This document shows positions 26,635 through 35,310 of a stretch of 64,000 bases of DNA, one piece after another (the first letter of the stretch is position 1; every line of letters begins with the position of its first letter). Made by a program: the position numbers and the translations under genes. Source of the stretch: Cupriavidus respiraculi (GTDB lineage: Bacteria > Pseudomonadota > Gammaproteobacteria > Burkholderiales > Burkholderiaceae); contig NZ_CAJZAH010000003.1 of assembly GCF_914271545.1 (NCBI RefSeq), positions 434,001 through 498,000 of the forward strand. Direction: 5' to 3'. Below the pieces are notes generated by a model that was not told where the DNA came from, did no database searches, and saw only the letters and a list, made by a program, of their open reading frames with translations.

Positions 26635-27072
26635 ATGGCAGCCATTCAGCGACGCGGCGGCTCGCGCCGCCGCGCCAGCGCCGACATCAACGTCGTGCCG
26701 TATATCGACGTGATGCTGGTGCTGCTCGTCATCTTCATGGTCGCGGCGCCCATCGTCAGCCCGGCCGTGGTCGACCTGCCCAGCGTGGCCAACGCCACGC
26801 CGCAGCAGAAGGCGCCCCCGATCGTCGTCACCGTCCACGAGGACGGCAAGCTGACCGCGCGCGGCAAGGATCCGGCGGGCGGCTCGTTCGAGCGCACGCT
26901 CGACCAGCAGGGCCTGCTGGACTTCGTCCACCAGCGCCAGAACGAAAATCCCGACCAGCCCGTGGTGATCGCCGCCGCCCGCACGGTCAAGTACGAAGCC
27001 GTGCTCGACGTCATGTCGGTGCTCAAGGCCGATGGCGTGAACCGCGTCGGCCTGATGGTCAAGTCCAAGTAA
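26635..27072 (+). CDS. tolR: Tol-Pal motor subunit TolR
   Basis: 145 residues, ExbD/TolR family. Single membrane segment near 22-42 with the proton-carrying aspartate in VVPYIDVMLVLLVIFMVAAPIV, then a periplasmic domain ending DGVNRVGLMVKSK. A good ribosome site (AAGGAG) lies upstream. Partner of TolQ. Confidence 0.97.
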   Translation: MAAIQRRGGSRRRASADINVVPYIDVMLVLLVIFMVAAPIVSPAVVDLPSVANATPQQKAPPIVVTVHEDGKLTARGKDPAGGSFERTLDQQGLLDFVHQRQNENPDQPVVIAAARTVKYEAVLDVMSVLKADGVNRVGLMVKSK

Positions 27073-27095
27073 GCATTCGTGAAGTTCCTGCCCCG

Positions 27096-28124
27096 ATGAG
27101 CACCGCCGCTGCCGCATACCCGTATCAGCCCGTCAAGGAGCGCGGAACGCTGCGCTCCTTCCTGCTGGCGCTGGTCATGCACCTGCTGCTCGGCATCGTG
27201 CTGTATTACGGCGTGAGCTGGCAGAGCAGCACGCCGGTGGGCGCCGAGGCCGAGCTGTGGGAAGAGATTCCCGAGGCGACCGCGCCGCCGCCGCCCCGGC
27301 CGCAGCCGGAGCCGGTGGTGCGCCCGGACCCCACGCCGCCCGCGCCGGCGGTCAAGCCGAAGGTCGAGGAAGAGGCCGATATTGCGCTGGAGCAGCAGAA
27401 GAAGCGCCAGGCCGAGGCGCGCGAACGCGAGCGTCGCGAGCAGGAGCTGAAGGAACGGAAGGAGCGCGAGGAGCGCGAGGAAGCCCAGCGCCGCGAGCAG
27501 GCCCGCAAGGAAGAGGCGCGCAAGGAAGAAGCCCGCAAGGAAGACGCGCGCAAGAAGGCCGCGGCGGAGCAGCAGCGCAAGCAGGAGGCCGAGCGCGACC
27601 GCAAGGAAGCCGAGGCCAAGGCGGCCGCCGACGCGAAGGCGAAGGCCACGGCCGATGCCAAGGCCAAGGCCGCCGCGGACGCCAAGGAGAAGGCCGCCGC
27701 CCAGGCGAAGGCCAAGGCGGACGCCGAGGCCAAGGCCAAGCGCGACGCCGCCGCCAATGCGCAGCGCCAGAGCGAACTGGCGCGCCTGCAGGCGCTGGCC
27801 GCCGGCACCGGATCCGGCAGCGCCGCGGGCAGCGGCGCGGGCTCGGGCGGCCGCGCCTCGCCGGGCTATGCCGACCGGGTGCGCAAGCGCGTCAAGCCAA
27901 ATATCGTCTTTACCGAGGACGTCCCCGGCAACCCGGCCGCGGTGGTGTCCGTGTCGCTCGCGCCGGACGGCTCGCTGCTGTCGGCCCGGCTGTCCAAGTC
28001 CAGCGGCAATTCGGCCTGGGACAACGCCGTGCTGCGCGCCGTGGAGCGTTCCGATCCGCTGCCGCGCGACGAGAACGGCAAGGCGCCGGCCAGCTTCACC
28101 ATCACCTTCAAACCGAAGGACTGA
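27096..28124 (+). CDS. tolA: Tol-Pal linker protein TolA
   Basis: 342 residues. One membrane helix (about 22-42), a Pro-rich stretch (APPPPRPQPEPV), a long Lys/Ala/Glu coiled-coil region (about 90-225) that spans the periplasm, a Gly/Ser-rich hinge (GTGSGSAAGSGAGSGG) and a C-terminal TonB/TolA domain (NPAAVVSVSLAPDGSLLSARLSKSSGN..WDNAVLRAVERSDPLP) that contacts TolB and Pal. The coiled-coil region is built from internal repeats at DNA level. Confidence 0.96.
   Translation: MSTAAAAYPYQPVKERGTLRSFLLALVMHLLLGIVLYYGVSWQSSTPVGAEAELWEEIPEATAPPPPRPQPEPVVRPDPTPPAPAVKPKVEEEADIALEQQKKRQAEARERERREQELKERKEREEREEAQRREQARKEEARKEEARKEDARKKAAAEQQRKQEAERDRKEAEAKAAADAKAKATADAKAKAAADAKEKAAAQAKAKADAEAKAKRDAAANAQRQSELARLQALAAGTGSGSAAGSGAGSGGRASPGYADRVRKRVKPNIVFTEDVPGNPAAVVSVSLAPDGSLLSARLSKSSGNSAWDNAVLRAVERSDPLPRDENGKAPASFTITFKPKD
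27501..27560 (+). repeat. Four 15-base tandem repeats inside tolA
   Basis: Units at 27501, 27516, 27531 and 27546 follow the pattern GCSCGCAAGGAAGAN, the last one diverged; each encodes ARKE(E/D) or ARKKA. They lengthen the periplasmic helix of TolA without changing frame and could expand or contract by slippage. Looser AKA/KADAKAK repeats continue to about 27745. Confidence 0.8.
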
Positions 28125-28260
28125 GCTGGCCCATGATTTGCAACATTCTGCAACCAGCGTCCATCGGCCCGGAATCGTGCCGATACCATGACAGGTTGCC
28201 TGGCGCGGACGGCTGCGGCCGGCCGGGCCCCAAGAATCTTGATATCGACTGAGGAGCAGC

Positions 28261-29601
28261 ATGCGAACGTTTTGGGCCTTCCTGCGGCAAACCGCCCGCC
28301 AACGCTTCCTTGTCCGCCAGGCCGGACGCCACGTCCTGACCGCCTGGCTGGCATTCGCCCTGGTGCTGACCGCCGGCGCGGCGCACGCGCAGCTGAACGT
28401 GGAAATCACGGGCGTGGGTTCGAGCCAGTTCCCGGTGGCCGTGGCCAATTTCCAGAATGAGGGCTCGGCCCCCACGAACATCACCGCCATCATCCGTAGC
28501 GACCTGCAGCGCAGCGGGCGCTTCCGCAACGTCGACGTGGCCGGCGCCACCGTGCCCGAAACGGCCAACGTGGACCTGGGCAGCTGGAAGTCGCGCGGCG
28601 CCGACGCCTTCGTGGCCGGCAGCGTGACGCCGAACGGCAAGGGCCAGTTCGATGTGCGCTTCCGCCTCTACGACACCGTCAAGGGCACCAGCCTGGGCGG
28701 CCTGGCCTTTACCGTCAGCGCGGCCCAACTGCGCGTGACCGGCCACAAGATCGCCGACTATATCTACGAGAAGCTCCTCGGCGAGCGCGGCGTGTTCGCG
28801 ACCCGCCTGTCGTACGTGTCGCGCGTGGGCAACCGCTTCCAGCTGCTGATCTCGGACTCCGACGGCCAGAACGCCCAGGTGGCGCTCACCAGCAACGAGC
28901 CGATCATCTCGCCGCAGTGGTCGCCGGACGGCAGCAAGGTCGCCTACGTATCGTTCGAGGCCAAGAAGCCGGTGGTCTACGTGCACGACCTTGCCACGGG
29001 CAAGCGCACGCTGGTGTCGAACCAGAAGGGCAACAACAGCGCGCCGGCATGGTCGCCGGACGGCCAGCGCCTGGCCCTGGCGCTGTCGCGCGACGGCAAT
29101 ACCCAGATCTACCTGGTCAACGCGGACGGCTCCGGCCTGCGCCGGCTGACCCGCAGCAGCGCCATCGACACCGAGCCGCAGTTCTCGCCCGATGGCCGCA
29201 GCATCTACTTCACCTCGGACCGGGGCGGCGCGCCGCAGATCTACCGGATGCCGGCAGCCGGCGAGGAGTCGGGCGGGGCCCAGCGCGTGACCTTCAAGGG
29301 CAGCTACAACGTCAGCCCGCGCCTGTCTCCGGACGGCAAGCAACTGGCGTATATTTCGCGCGGCGGCGGCTTCAAGCTGCAGCTGATGGACCTGTCGACC
29401 GGCGACGTGACGTCGCTGACCGACACCGCCAACGACGAGGCGCCCAGCTTCGCCGCCAATGGCAAGTACATTCTTTACGCAACCCGCGTGGGAGGCCGCT
29501 CGGTACTGGCGGCGGTGTCCACCGACGGTCGCACCAAGCAGGTGTTGTCGCTCCAGTCCGGCGAGGTTCGCGAGCCGTCCTGGGGACCCTTTATGCAATA
29601 A
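28261..29601 (+). CDS. tolB: Tol-Pal periplasmic beta-propeller TolB
   Basis: 446 residues with an Ala-rich signal peptide (…TAGAAHA, cleavage near residue 43), an N-terminal alpha/beta domain ([20 protein letters not shown]) and a six-bladed propeller of PD40 repeats, recognisable by repeated [45 protein letters not shown] and [14 protein letters not shown]. Preceded by GAGGAGC. Binds Pal and TolA. Confidence 0.97.
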   Translation: MRTFWAFLRQTARQRFLVRQAGRHVLTAWLAFALVLTAGAAHAQLNVEITGVGSSQFPVAVANFQNEGSAPTNITAIIRSDLQRSGRFRNVDVAGATVPETANVDLGSWKSRGADAFVAGSVTPNGKGQFDVRFRLYDTVKGTSLGGLAFTVSAAQLRVTGHKIADYIYEKLLGERGVFATRLSYVSRVGNRFQLLISDSDGQNAQVALTSNEPIISPQWSPDGSKVAYVSFEAKKPVVYVHDLATGKRTLVSNQKGNNSAPAWSPDGQRLALALSRDGNTQIYLVNADGSGLRRLTRSSAIDTEPQFSPDGRSIYFTSDRGGAPQIYRMPAAGEESGGAQRVTFKGSYNVSPRLSPDGKQLAYISRGGGFKLQLMDLSTGDVTSLTDTANDEAPSFAANGKYILYATRVGGRSVLAAVSTDGRTKQVLSLQSGEVREPSWGPFMQ

Positions 29602-29630
29602 CAGAACCATAGCAACAGGAGAGTCTCGCC

Positions 29631-30146
29631 ATGTCCCAAATGATGACCAAGTCCCTTGCCCTCGCCGCGCTGCTGGCGCTGGGTGCCTGCAGCTCCGGCG
29701 TGAAGCTGGACGACACCGCCGGCGCTGGCGCCGGTGCCGGTGGCGCCAAGACGACCGACCCGCGCGCCGTGGCGCCGGTGGACGTCTCGCGCGATCCGCT
29801 GAACGACCCGAACAGCCCGCTGGCCAAGCGCAGCGTGTATTTCGACTTCGACAGCTACATCGTGAAGTCGGACTATCAGGGCATGCTGTCGGAGCACGCC
29901 AAGTACCTCCAAGCCAACAAGGGCCGCCGCATCCTGATCCAGGGCAATACCGACGAGCGCGGCACCAGCGAATACAACCTGGCCCTGGGCCAGAAGCGCG
30001 CCGAAGCCGTGCGCCGCTCGCTGTCCTCGATGGGCGTGGCGGAAAGCCAGATGGAAGCCGTGAGTCTGGGCAAGGAAAAGCCCAAGGCAACCGGCCATGA
30101 CGAAGCCTCGTGGGCGGAAAACCGCCGCGCCGACATCACGTACTAA
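29631..30146 (+). CDS. pal: Peptidoglycan-associated lipoprotein Pal
   Basis: 171 residues. Lipobox LGAC with the lipidated Cys at residue 20, a short linker and a C-terminal OmpA-like domain with SVYFDFDSYIVK, GNTDERGTSEYNLALGQKRAEAV and the diaminopimelate-binding Asp and Arg residues therein. Anchors outer membrane to peptidoglycan and is the end point of the Tol motor. Ribosome site AGGAGA upstream. Confidence 0.98.
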   Translation: MSQMMTKSLALAALLALGACSSGVKLDDTAGAGAGAGGAKTTDPRAVAPVDVSRDPLNDPNSPLAKRSVYFDFDSYIVKSDYQGMLSEHAKYLQANKGRRILIQGNTDERGTSEYNLALGQKRAEAVRRSLSSMGVAESQMEAVSLGKEKPKATGHDEASWAENRRADITY

Positions 30147-30164
30147 TCTGCCGACGGTCGATCC

Positions 30165-30923
30165 ATGAAAGCACGCCTCCCTACCTTGTTGTGTCTTGCC
30201 GCCGTCTGCGGCGCGGTCCTGTCGCCCGTGTCGCAGGCACAGGCGGGCGTTTTCGACGATGAGGAGGCGCGGCGCGCCATCATCACGCTGCGCGAGCAGT
30301 TCAATGGCTTCCAGGCCACCGCGTCGCAGCGGATCGAGCAGGGCAGCCGCACCCAGCTGGACATGCAGAACCAGCTGGAGGGCCTGCGCCAGGAAGTGGC
30401 GCGGCTGCGCGGCCAGAACGAGGTGTTGCAGAACGAAGTCGCCACGCTGCAGCGGCAGCAGAAGGACTACTACGCGGACCTGGATGCGCGCCTGAAGAAA
30501 TTCGAGCCGCAACAGGTCACGGTGGAAGGTCAGGAAGGGCTCGCCCAGCCCTCGGAGAAGCCGGACTACGACGCTGCTCTCAAGCAGTTCCAGGCCGGCG
30601 ACTTCAAGGGCGCGGGCGGGGCCTTCCAGAACTTCATCCGCAAGTACCCGCAGAGTCCGTATCTGCCGCTGGCGCAATACTGGCTGGGCAATTCGCTGTA
30701 TGCCCAGCGCGACTACAAGGGCTCCATCACCGTCCTGCAGAACATGGTCCAGGCCTATCCGACCCACGCCAAGGTGCCGGATGCCATGATCGCCATCGCC
30801 AACAACCAGCTGGAATCGAACCAGAAGGTGGCGGCGCGCAAGACGCTGGAGCAGGTGGTCGCGAAGTATCCCGGCACGGAAGGGGCGCAGGCGGCCAGCA
30901 ACCGGCTCAAGACGCTGAAGTAA
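30165..30923 (+). CDS. cpoB: Cell division coordinator CpoB (YbgF)
   Basis: 252 residues. Signal peptide ending SQAQA near residue 27, a coiled coil (about 35-110, [23 protein letters not shown]) for trimer formation, and C-terminal TPR repeats ([41 protein letters not shown]). Couples outer-membrane constriction by Tol-Pal to peptidoglycan synthesis. Last gene of the Tol operon, followed by a terminator. Confidence 0.95.
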   Translation: MKARLPTLLCLAAVCGAVLSPVSQAQAGVFDDEEARRAIITLREQFNGFQATASQRIEQGSRTQLDMQNQLEGLRQEVARLRGQNEVLQNEVATLQRQQKDYYADLDARLKKFEPQQVTVEGQEGLAQPSEKPDYDAALKQFQAGDFKGAGGAFQNFIRKYPQSPYLPLAQYWLGNSLYAQRDYKGSITVLQNMVQAYPTHAKVPDAMIAIANNQLESNQKVAARKTLEQVVAKYPGTEGAQAASNRLKTLK

Positions 30924-30964
30924 GCGTCCGCCCGCCGCCCGCCGCGTGCGGCGACGTCGTGAGG

Positions 30965-30988
30965 AAGGCCCGCGGAAGCGGGCCTTTT
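30965..30988 (+). terminator. Rho-independent terminator of the tol-pal operon
   Basis: AAGGCCCGC (30965-30973) and GCGGGCCTT (30978-30986) form a nine-pair stem with GGAA loop followed by TTTT, 40 bases after the cpoB stop. Confidence 0.88.
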
Positions 30989-31111
30989 CCATTGGCGCGC
31001 CGAATTCCATTGCCGAGCCTTCGTTCGCCAGCCGCGTTAGAATGGCGGGTTGAACGCCGCCGGCACGCTTCGGCGCGCCCCATACCGGAGCCTGGCTCCA
31101 CCCCCATCCCG

Positions 31112-31816
31112 ATGAAACCTCGCGCCATCGTCCTGCTCTCCGGCGGTCTGGACTCCGCCACCGTCCTCGCCATGGCCAACGCCCAGGGCTTCGAGACCTA
31201 TGCGCTGTCGATGCGCTACGGCCAGCGCCACTCGTCCGAGCTCGAGGCCGCCCGGCGCGTGGCCCAGGCGCTGGGCGCCCGCCGCCACGAGATCGTCGAC
31301 CTCGACCTGCGCCGCTTCGGTGGCTCCGCGCTGACCGACGACACGCTGGAGGTGCCGACGGAAGGCGCCGACACCGGCATCCCGATCACCTATGTGCCGG
31401 CCCGCAACACCATCATGCTGTCGCTCGCGCTCGGCTGGGCCGAGGCCGTGGGCGGCCGCGACCTGTTCTTCGGCGCCAACGCGGTCGACTATTCCGGCTA
31501 TCCCGATTGCCGCCCCGAATACGTGGCTGCCTACGAAGCGCTCGCCAACCTTGCCACCAAGGCGGGCGTCGAAGGCGAGCGTATCCGGGTGCATGCGCCG
31601 ATCATCGACATGACCAAGGCGCAGATCATCCAGGCCGGCGTGAAGCTGGGCGTCGACTACGGCATGACGGTGTCGTGCTACCAGGCCGACGACGAAGGAC
31701 GCGCCTGCGCCGTCTGCGATTCCTGCCGCATCCGCCGTGCCGGCTTCGAGGCCGCGGGCGTGCCCGACCCCACGCGCTACCAGCAACACCCCGAGAACGC
31801 TTCCCGCAACGCCTGA
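31112..31816 (+). CDS. queC: 7-cyano-7-deazaguanine synthase QueC
   Basis: 234 residues. ATP-dependent conversion of 7-carboxy-7-deazaguanine to preQ0 in queuosine synthesis. PP-loop SGGLDS near residue 9; zinc-binding cysteines at the end in [18 protein letters not shown]. Start at 31112 begins the family N terminus [15 protein letters not shown]; the frame is open 51 codons further upstream without resemblance. It lies after the tol terminator, the usual betaproteobacterial place for queC near pal-cpoB. Confidence 0.97.
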   Translation: MKPRAIVLLSGGLDSATVLAMANAQGFETYALSMRYGQRHSSELEAARRVAQALGARRHEIVDLDLRRFGGSALTDDTLEVPTEGADTGIPITYVPARNTIMLSLALGWAEAVGGRDLFFGANAVDYSGYPDCRPEYVAAYEALANLATKAGVEGERIRVHAPIIDMTKAQIIQAGVKLGVDYGMTVSCYQADDEGRACAVCDSCRIRRAGFEAAGVPDPTRYQQHPENASRNA

Positions 31817-31821
31817 CCGCC

Positions 31822-32937
31822 ATGCCCGACATCGATGTTTCCGCCATCACGCGCACCGTTCTGGCCAGTACCTTCGTGCTCACCTTCCTGTTCGGGGCGG
31901 TGCTGCAACGCACGCACTTCTGCACCATGGGCGCGGTGTCCGATATCGTCAACATGGGCGACTGGAGCCGCATGCGCATGTGGGTGCTCGCCATCGGCAT
32001 CGCGATGATGGGCACCGGCGTGCTCGCCTGGGCCGGCTTGATCGATCCGGTGCGCACCATCTATGCGGCAAGCAGGCTGACCTGGCTGTCGGCCTTGGTC
32101 GGCGGCGCGCTGTTCGGCTTCGGCATGGTGCTGGCGTCGGGCTGCGGCAGCAAGACGCTGGTGCGCATCGGCGCCGGCAACCTGAAGTCCGTGGTGGTGT
32201 TCGTTTTCCTGGGCCTGTCCGCCTACATGACGCTGCGCGGCCTGTTCGGGGTGGTGCGCGTCGGCACGGTGGACGCGGTGGCCGTGACCCTGCCCACCTC
32301 GCAGGACCTGCCGTCGCTGATCGCCAACGGCAGCGGCATCGCGCGCGGCACGCTGCAGCTGGGCCTGGGGCTTGCCGTGGGCGGCGCGCTGACGCTGTGG
32401 GCGCTGGCGGCCAAGGGCTTCCGCACGTTCGACAACCTGCTCGGCGGCATCGCCGTGGGCCTGATCATCGTGGCGATGTGGTACGTGTCCGGTCACCTGG
32501 GCTTCGTCGCCGAGGACCCGCAGACGCTGGAGGAAGTATTCGTCGCCACCAACAGCGGCCGCATGGAAAGCCTGAGCTTCGTCGCGCCGTACGCCTATAC
32601 GCTGGACTGGCTGATGATGTTCAGCGACAAGAGCAAGGTGCTGACCATCGGCATCGTCAGCGTGATTGGCGTGATTGCCGGCGCCGCCGCGTATGCGCTG
32701 GCGAGCCGTACCTTCCGCTGGGAAGGCTTCGGCAACGCCGAGGATGTGGCCAACCACATGGTCGGCGGCATCCTGATGGGCGCGGGCGGTGTGACCGCGC
32801 TGGGCTGCACGGTGGGCCAGGGCCTGTCGGGCGTCTCCACGCTGGCGGTCGGATCCTTTATCGCGCTGGCCGGCATCCTCGCCGGCGCGGTCGCCGCGTT
32901 CCGCTACCAGATGTGGCGTCTGGACCGGATGGTGTGA
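31822..32937 (+). CDS. YeeE/YedE family sulfur-compound transporter
   Basis: 371 residues, strongly hydrophobic, about nine membrane segments. Conserved cysteines sit in the three family motifs: RTHFCTMGAVSD near residue 36, ASGCGSKTLVRIGAGN near 105 and LGCTVGQGLSG near 330. In the thiosulfate transporter YeeE these cysteines relay thiosulfate through the membrane; the substrate here is inferred. Starts five bases after queC, so the two are likely co-transcribed, though without obvious functional link beyond sulfur supply. Confidence 0.88.
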   Translation: MPDIDVSAITRTVLASTFVLTFLFGAVLQRTHFCTMGAVSDIVNMGDWSRMRMWVLAIGIAMMGTGVLAWAGLIDPVRTIYAASRLTWLSALVGGALFGFGMVLASGCGSKTLVRIGAGNLKSVVVFVFLGLSAYMTLRGLFGVVRVGTVDAVAVTLPTSQDLPSLIANGSGIARGTLQLGLGLAVGGALTLWALAAKGFRTFDNLLGGIAVGLIIVAMWYVSGHLGFVAEDPQTLEEVFVATNSGRMESLSFVAPYAYTLDWLMMFSDKSKVLTIGIVSVIGVIAGAAAYALASRTFRWEGFGNAEDVANHMVGGILMGAGGVTALGCTVGQGLSGVSTLAVGSFIALAGILAGAVAAFRYQMWRLDRMV

Positions 32938-32959
32938 GTGCCGCGGCCTGCACGGCAGG

Positions 32960-32989
32960 TTGACACTCCAAGAGGGGCCTGCCTATAAT
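32960..32989 (+). promoter_or_regulatory. Sigma-70 promoter of tRNA-Lys
   Basis: TTGACA (32960-32965) and TATAAT (32984-32989), both perfect consensus hexamers, with an 18-base spacer. Transcription should start near 32996, 12 bases before the mature tRNA. Confidence 0.92.
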
Positions 32990-33007
32990 CGCGGCTTCAG
33001 TTTTTTT

Positions 33008-33083
33008 GGGTCGTTAGCTCAGTCGGTAGAGCAGCGGACTTTTAATCCGTTGGTCGCGTGTTCGAGTCACGCACGACCCACCA
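33008..33083 (+). tRNA. tRNA-Lys (anticodon UUU)
   Basis: 76 bases folding into a standard cloverleaf: acceptor GGGTCGT/ACGACCC, D arm GCTC..GAGC, anticodon arm GCGGA-CTTTTAA-TCCGT with anticodon TTT, T arm GCGTG-TTCGAGT-CACGC, and encoded CCA at the 3' end. Single-gene unit with its own promoter and terminator. Confidence 0.98.
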
Positions 33084-33090
33084 GTTTGTC

Positions 33091-33125
33091 GAAGGGCCCG
33101 TGGCGCAAGCCTCGGGCCCTTCTTG
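33091..33125 (+). terminator. Terminator after tRNA-Lys
   Basis: GAAGGGCCCG (33091-33100) pairs with CGGGCCCTTC (33113-33122), followed by a short TTGC rather than a long T run. It starts seven bases after the tRNA. Confidence 0.7.
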
Positions 33126-33217
33126 CATTTGCGGCGCGCCAACGCGGTGCCGGGCGCACGCGGCCAACGGTATCCCTGTGCTATGGTTACCCGCACCGCC
33201 CGCTTCCCACCGACGCC

Positions 33218-34006
33218 ATGTCCGGCCCGACCGCGCCCATCGAATCCATCCTGCTGTCCACCGTGCGGATCGGCACCTTCGATCTGCAACGGCCGCTGAC
33301 CACCGCCAGCGGCTTCTTCTTCGAGCGCGCGGACGGCGCGCTGTTTCTCGTCACCAATCGCCATGTCGTGCTGGACGAGGGCACCAATCATCGTCCCAAC
33401 CGCATCGAGATCGAACTGCATACCGAAGCCGAAAACATGGCGCAGTCCACCACGTTTTCGATTCCGCTCTATCCCGACGGCATCAGCGCATGGCGGGAGG
33501 GCACCGATGGGGGCGGCAGCGTGGATATCGCGGTGCTGGAGCTCGATCGTGCGGCGTTGCCGGCCGGCATGATCTATCGCGCGTTTACCGCGGCGCATCT
33601 GGCCAGTGCCGCGGACCGCGTGGGCGTCGGCACGCCGCTGTTGATCGTCGGTTTTCCCCTCGGGTTCCATGACTTGCTGCATCACCTGCCGGTGGCGCGG
33701 CACGCGGTGATCGCTTCCTCGTTCGGCATGCGCTTCCAGGGGCAGGGTGTCTTCCTGACCGATGCGCGCACGCATCGCGGCACCAGCGGGGCACCGGTGG
33801 TAATGCGCAGCGAGGCGAACCAGGACAGTCGCGGTGGCCTGCCTTGGGTGCTGCTCGGCGTGCATTCCTCGCGCTGGGACGTCGGCACGCGGGACGCCGC
33901 GCAGGACGAGGCGCTGGGGCTGAATTCGGCCTGGTATGCGGACATGCTGCTGACCCTGACACAGCCCCGCGACCCCGCGGCCGGGCCGCCGCCGGGCGGC
34001 AAATAA
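33218..34006 (+). CDS. Trypsin-like serine protease without signal peptide
   Basis: 262 residues. A complete chymotrypsin-fold triad can be read: His in LVTNRHVVLDEG (near residue 48), Asp in GGSVDIAVLELD (near 104) and Ser in THRGTSGAPVVM (near 192). No signal peptide or membrane segment precedes the domain, so it is probably cytoplasmic, unlike DegP-type proteases, and there is no PDZ domain. It ends with a Pro/Gly-rich tail. Located right after tRNA-Lys and followed by three unrecognised small genes on the same strand. Stand-alone trypsin-like domains of this kind occur both as housekeeping proteins of unknown role and as effectors in conflict systems; nothing here decides between these. 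Confidence 0.8.
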   Translation: MSGPTAPIESILLSTVRIGTFDLQRPLTTASGFFFERADGALFLVTNRHVVLDEGTNHRPNRIEIELHTEAENMAQSTTFSIPLYPDGISAWREGTDGGGSVDIAVLELDRAALPAGMIYRAFTAAHLASAADRVGVGTPLLIVGFPLGFHDLLHHLPVARHAVIASSFGMRFQGQGVFLTDARTHRGTSGAPVVMRSEANQDSRGGLPWVLLGVHSSRWDVGTRDAAQDEALGLNSAWYADMLLTLTQPRDPAAGPPPGGK

Positions 34007-34067
34007 AAGCTCCTACGCGAATGTGGTTTCGGGGTACAGTGAGGTTCGATCAAGCCTGGAGCCCCGT

Positions 34068-34352
34068 ATGGACAACATGCCCACCGCCAGCTACAAGGGC
34101 TTCGATCTTTATCCACTGGTTTTCGCGCACCACGCCGCCCGGCAATGGCCGGATCGCCGGCCGGACCGCTCCTATGACGCCGCGGTGATCATCTGCCGCG
34201 AGGGAGGCGATCCCCGTGGCGCGCAGGCGCAGGTCTTCCGACTCGATGTGCCGGCCTGGGACAACGTCGGCGCGGCACGACGCAACGTGCTCAAGTTCGC
34301 CGAGGACATCATCAACGGCACGGTATCGGGTCAGTCCGTCTCATCGCTGTAA
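34068..34352 (+). CDS. Hypothetical protein, 94 residues
   Basis: Starts MDNMPTASYKGFDLYPLVF with GGAG upstream. Small soluble protein with mixed charge; contains AAVIICREGGDP and FAEDIINGT. No signal peptide, membrane segment or motif I recognise. The compact alpha/beta-like pattern and good ribosome site support a real gene. Third codon positions are as GC-rich as in neighbours. Function unknown. Confidence 0.65.
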   Translation: MDNMPTASYKGFDLYPLVFAHHAARQWPDRRPDRSYDAAVIICREGGDPRGAQAQVFRLDVPAWDNVGAARRNVLKFAEDIINGTVSGQSVSSL

Positions 34353-34480
34353 CAGATCGTCTTCCCGAGCGCCCCGCGGCGGGCTCGGGTGTCGTACGCA
34401 GGTTCGATGCAACGGTCGCCGCGCCACACTGCCCTCGGGTGCACCCACCACGTGGCGGCAGTGATTACCAAGGGCTGCCC

Positions 34481-34804
34481 ATGTTCGACCTGACCGCTTT
34501 TGTAAAGCCGTTGCTTGCCGAGTTGACCGGCCAGGACATTCGGGCATGGTCGTCCGGCCCTTGCAGCGTGCGGGCCAACTGGCAGATTCCCGATGGCGAC
34601 AGCCGGGCCTGGGCGGCGCGGACGCTGGAAATCCAGTTTTCCGCCCATATCCTGCGGCACTGGTCGGCCTGCGACCGGTCGACGCTGTGCCAGCAGCAGC
34701 GCGCGCTGGACCGCGTGCTGCGCGGCCGCCTGGGCCTGCTGGGCGAGCGCAGCGGAGCAGACGGCGTGATCGTGCTCGTGGTGGACGATCTGTCGGTGGC
34801 TTGA
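34481..34804 (+). CDS. Hypothetical protein, 107 residues
   Basis: Starts MFDLTAFVKPLLAELTGQDIRAW after AAGGG. Contains LEIQFSAHILRHWSACDRSTLCQQQRALDRVL, a likely amphipathic helix with two cysteines, and ends in VIVLVVDDLSVA. No domain recognised. Separated from the preceding small gene by 128 bases and from the next by 128 bases, so the three may be independent units. Confidence 0.6.
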   Translation: MFDLTAFVKPLLAELTGQDIRAWSSGPCSVRANWQIPDGDSRAWAARTLEIQFSAHILRHWSACDRSTLCQQQRALDRVLRGRLGLLGERSGADGVIVLVVDDLSVA

Positions 34805-34932
34805 GGCCGAAACGGAACATCAACGCGGGCTTGCGCCGTGGCCGGGGCGCGGGCCGGGACACGCAGTGGATACGTGCCGCGAAAACGTGCCGCGAAAACG
34901 AATAGCCAGTTGCCAACGGGAAGAACAACAGG

Positions 34933-35271
34933 ATGACTCAGCGTTGTGTCGATTCGAGCTTTCTCTGCACCTTGCCCGGCGCGGGCAAGGGCATTGCGTA
35001 CCATGTGACCGTCGGCTTCATCGACGCGGACCACCCGAGAACGGTGCGCTTCACCAGCTTCGTCGGCGATGGCCGCCGCTCCTTCAGCGTGCGGGCCAAC
35101 GAGGCCGACCTGCCTTCGGTGGCGGCGATGGGCGTCGAACCGCTGTGCCGCGTCGCGATCGGCCAGGTCATCCGCGACAATCTCTACGCCAAGGCCACGC
35201 AGGGCGACTTCGAGCTCGATGTGCGGGCCGAGCTGTGGCAGGGTGAATTGCGGCCGGTCGGCGCCTCGTAA
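34933..35271 (+). CDS. Hypothetical protein, 112 residues
   Basis: Begins MTQRCVDSSFLCTLPGAGKG; not a P-loop, since GAGKG lacks the following T/S. Middle part FTSFVGDGRRSFSVRANEADLPSV and end FELDVRAELWQGELRPV look like a small beta-rich fold. No family recognised. Converges on the AI-2E permease gene with 39 bases between the stops. Confidence 0.6.
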   Translation: MTQRCVDSSFLCTLPGAGKGIAYHVTVGFIDADHPRTVRFTSFVGDGRRSFSVRANEADLPSVAAMGVEPLCRVAIGQVIRDNLYAKATQGDFELDVRAELWQGELRPVGAS

Positions 35272-35310
35272 GCGGGTCGCCCGCGGGGGTGGATCCCCGC
35301 GGCGGCGGAT

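Noticed and set aside
27400-27760. CRISPR-like array from regularly spaced repeats
   Set aside because: The repeats have no spacers, are in frame and encode the Lys/Ala/Glu helix of TolA.
28108-30090. A 660-codon frame opposite tolB and pal
   Set aside because: Antisense shadow of conserved genes with no recognisable protein features.
34933-35271. P-loop NTPase from GAGKG near the N terminus
   Set aside because: The Walker A motif needs GK followed by S or T; here G follows, and there is no Walker B.
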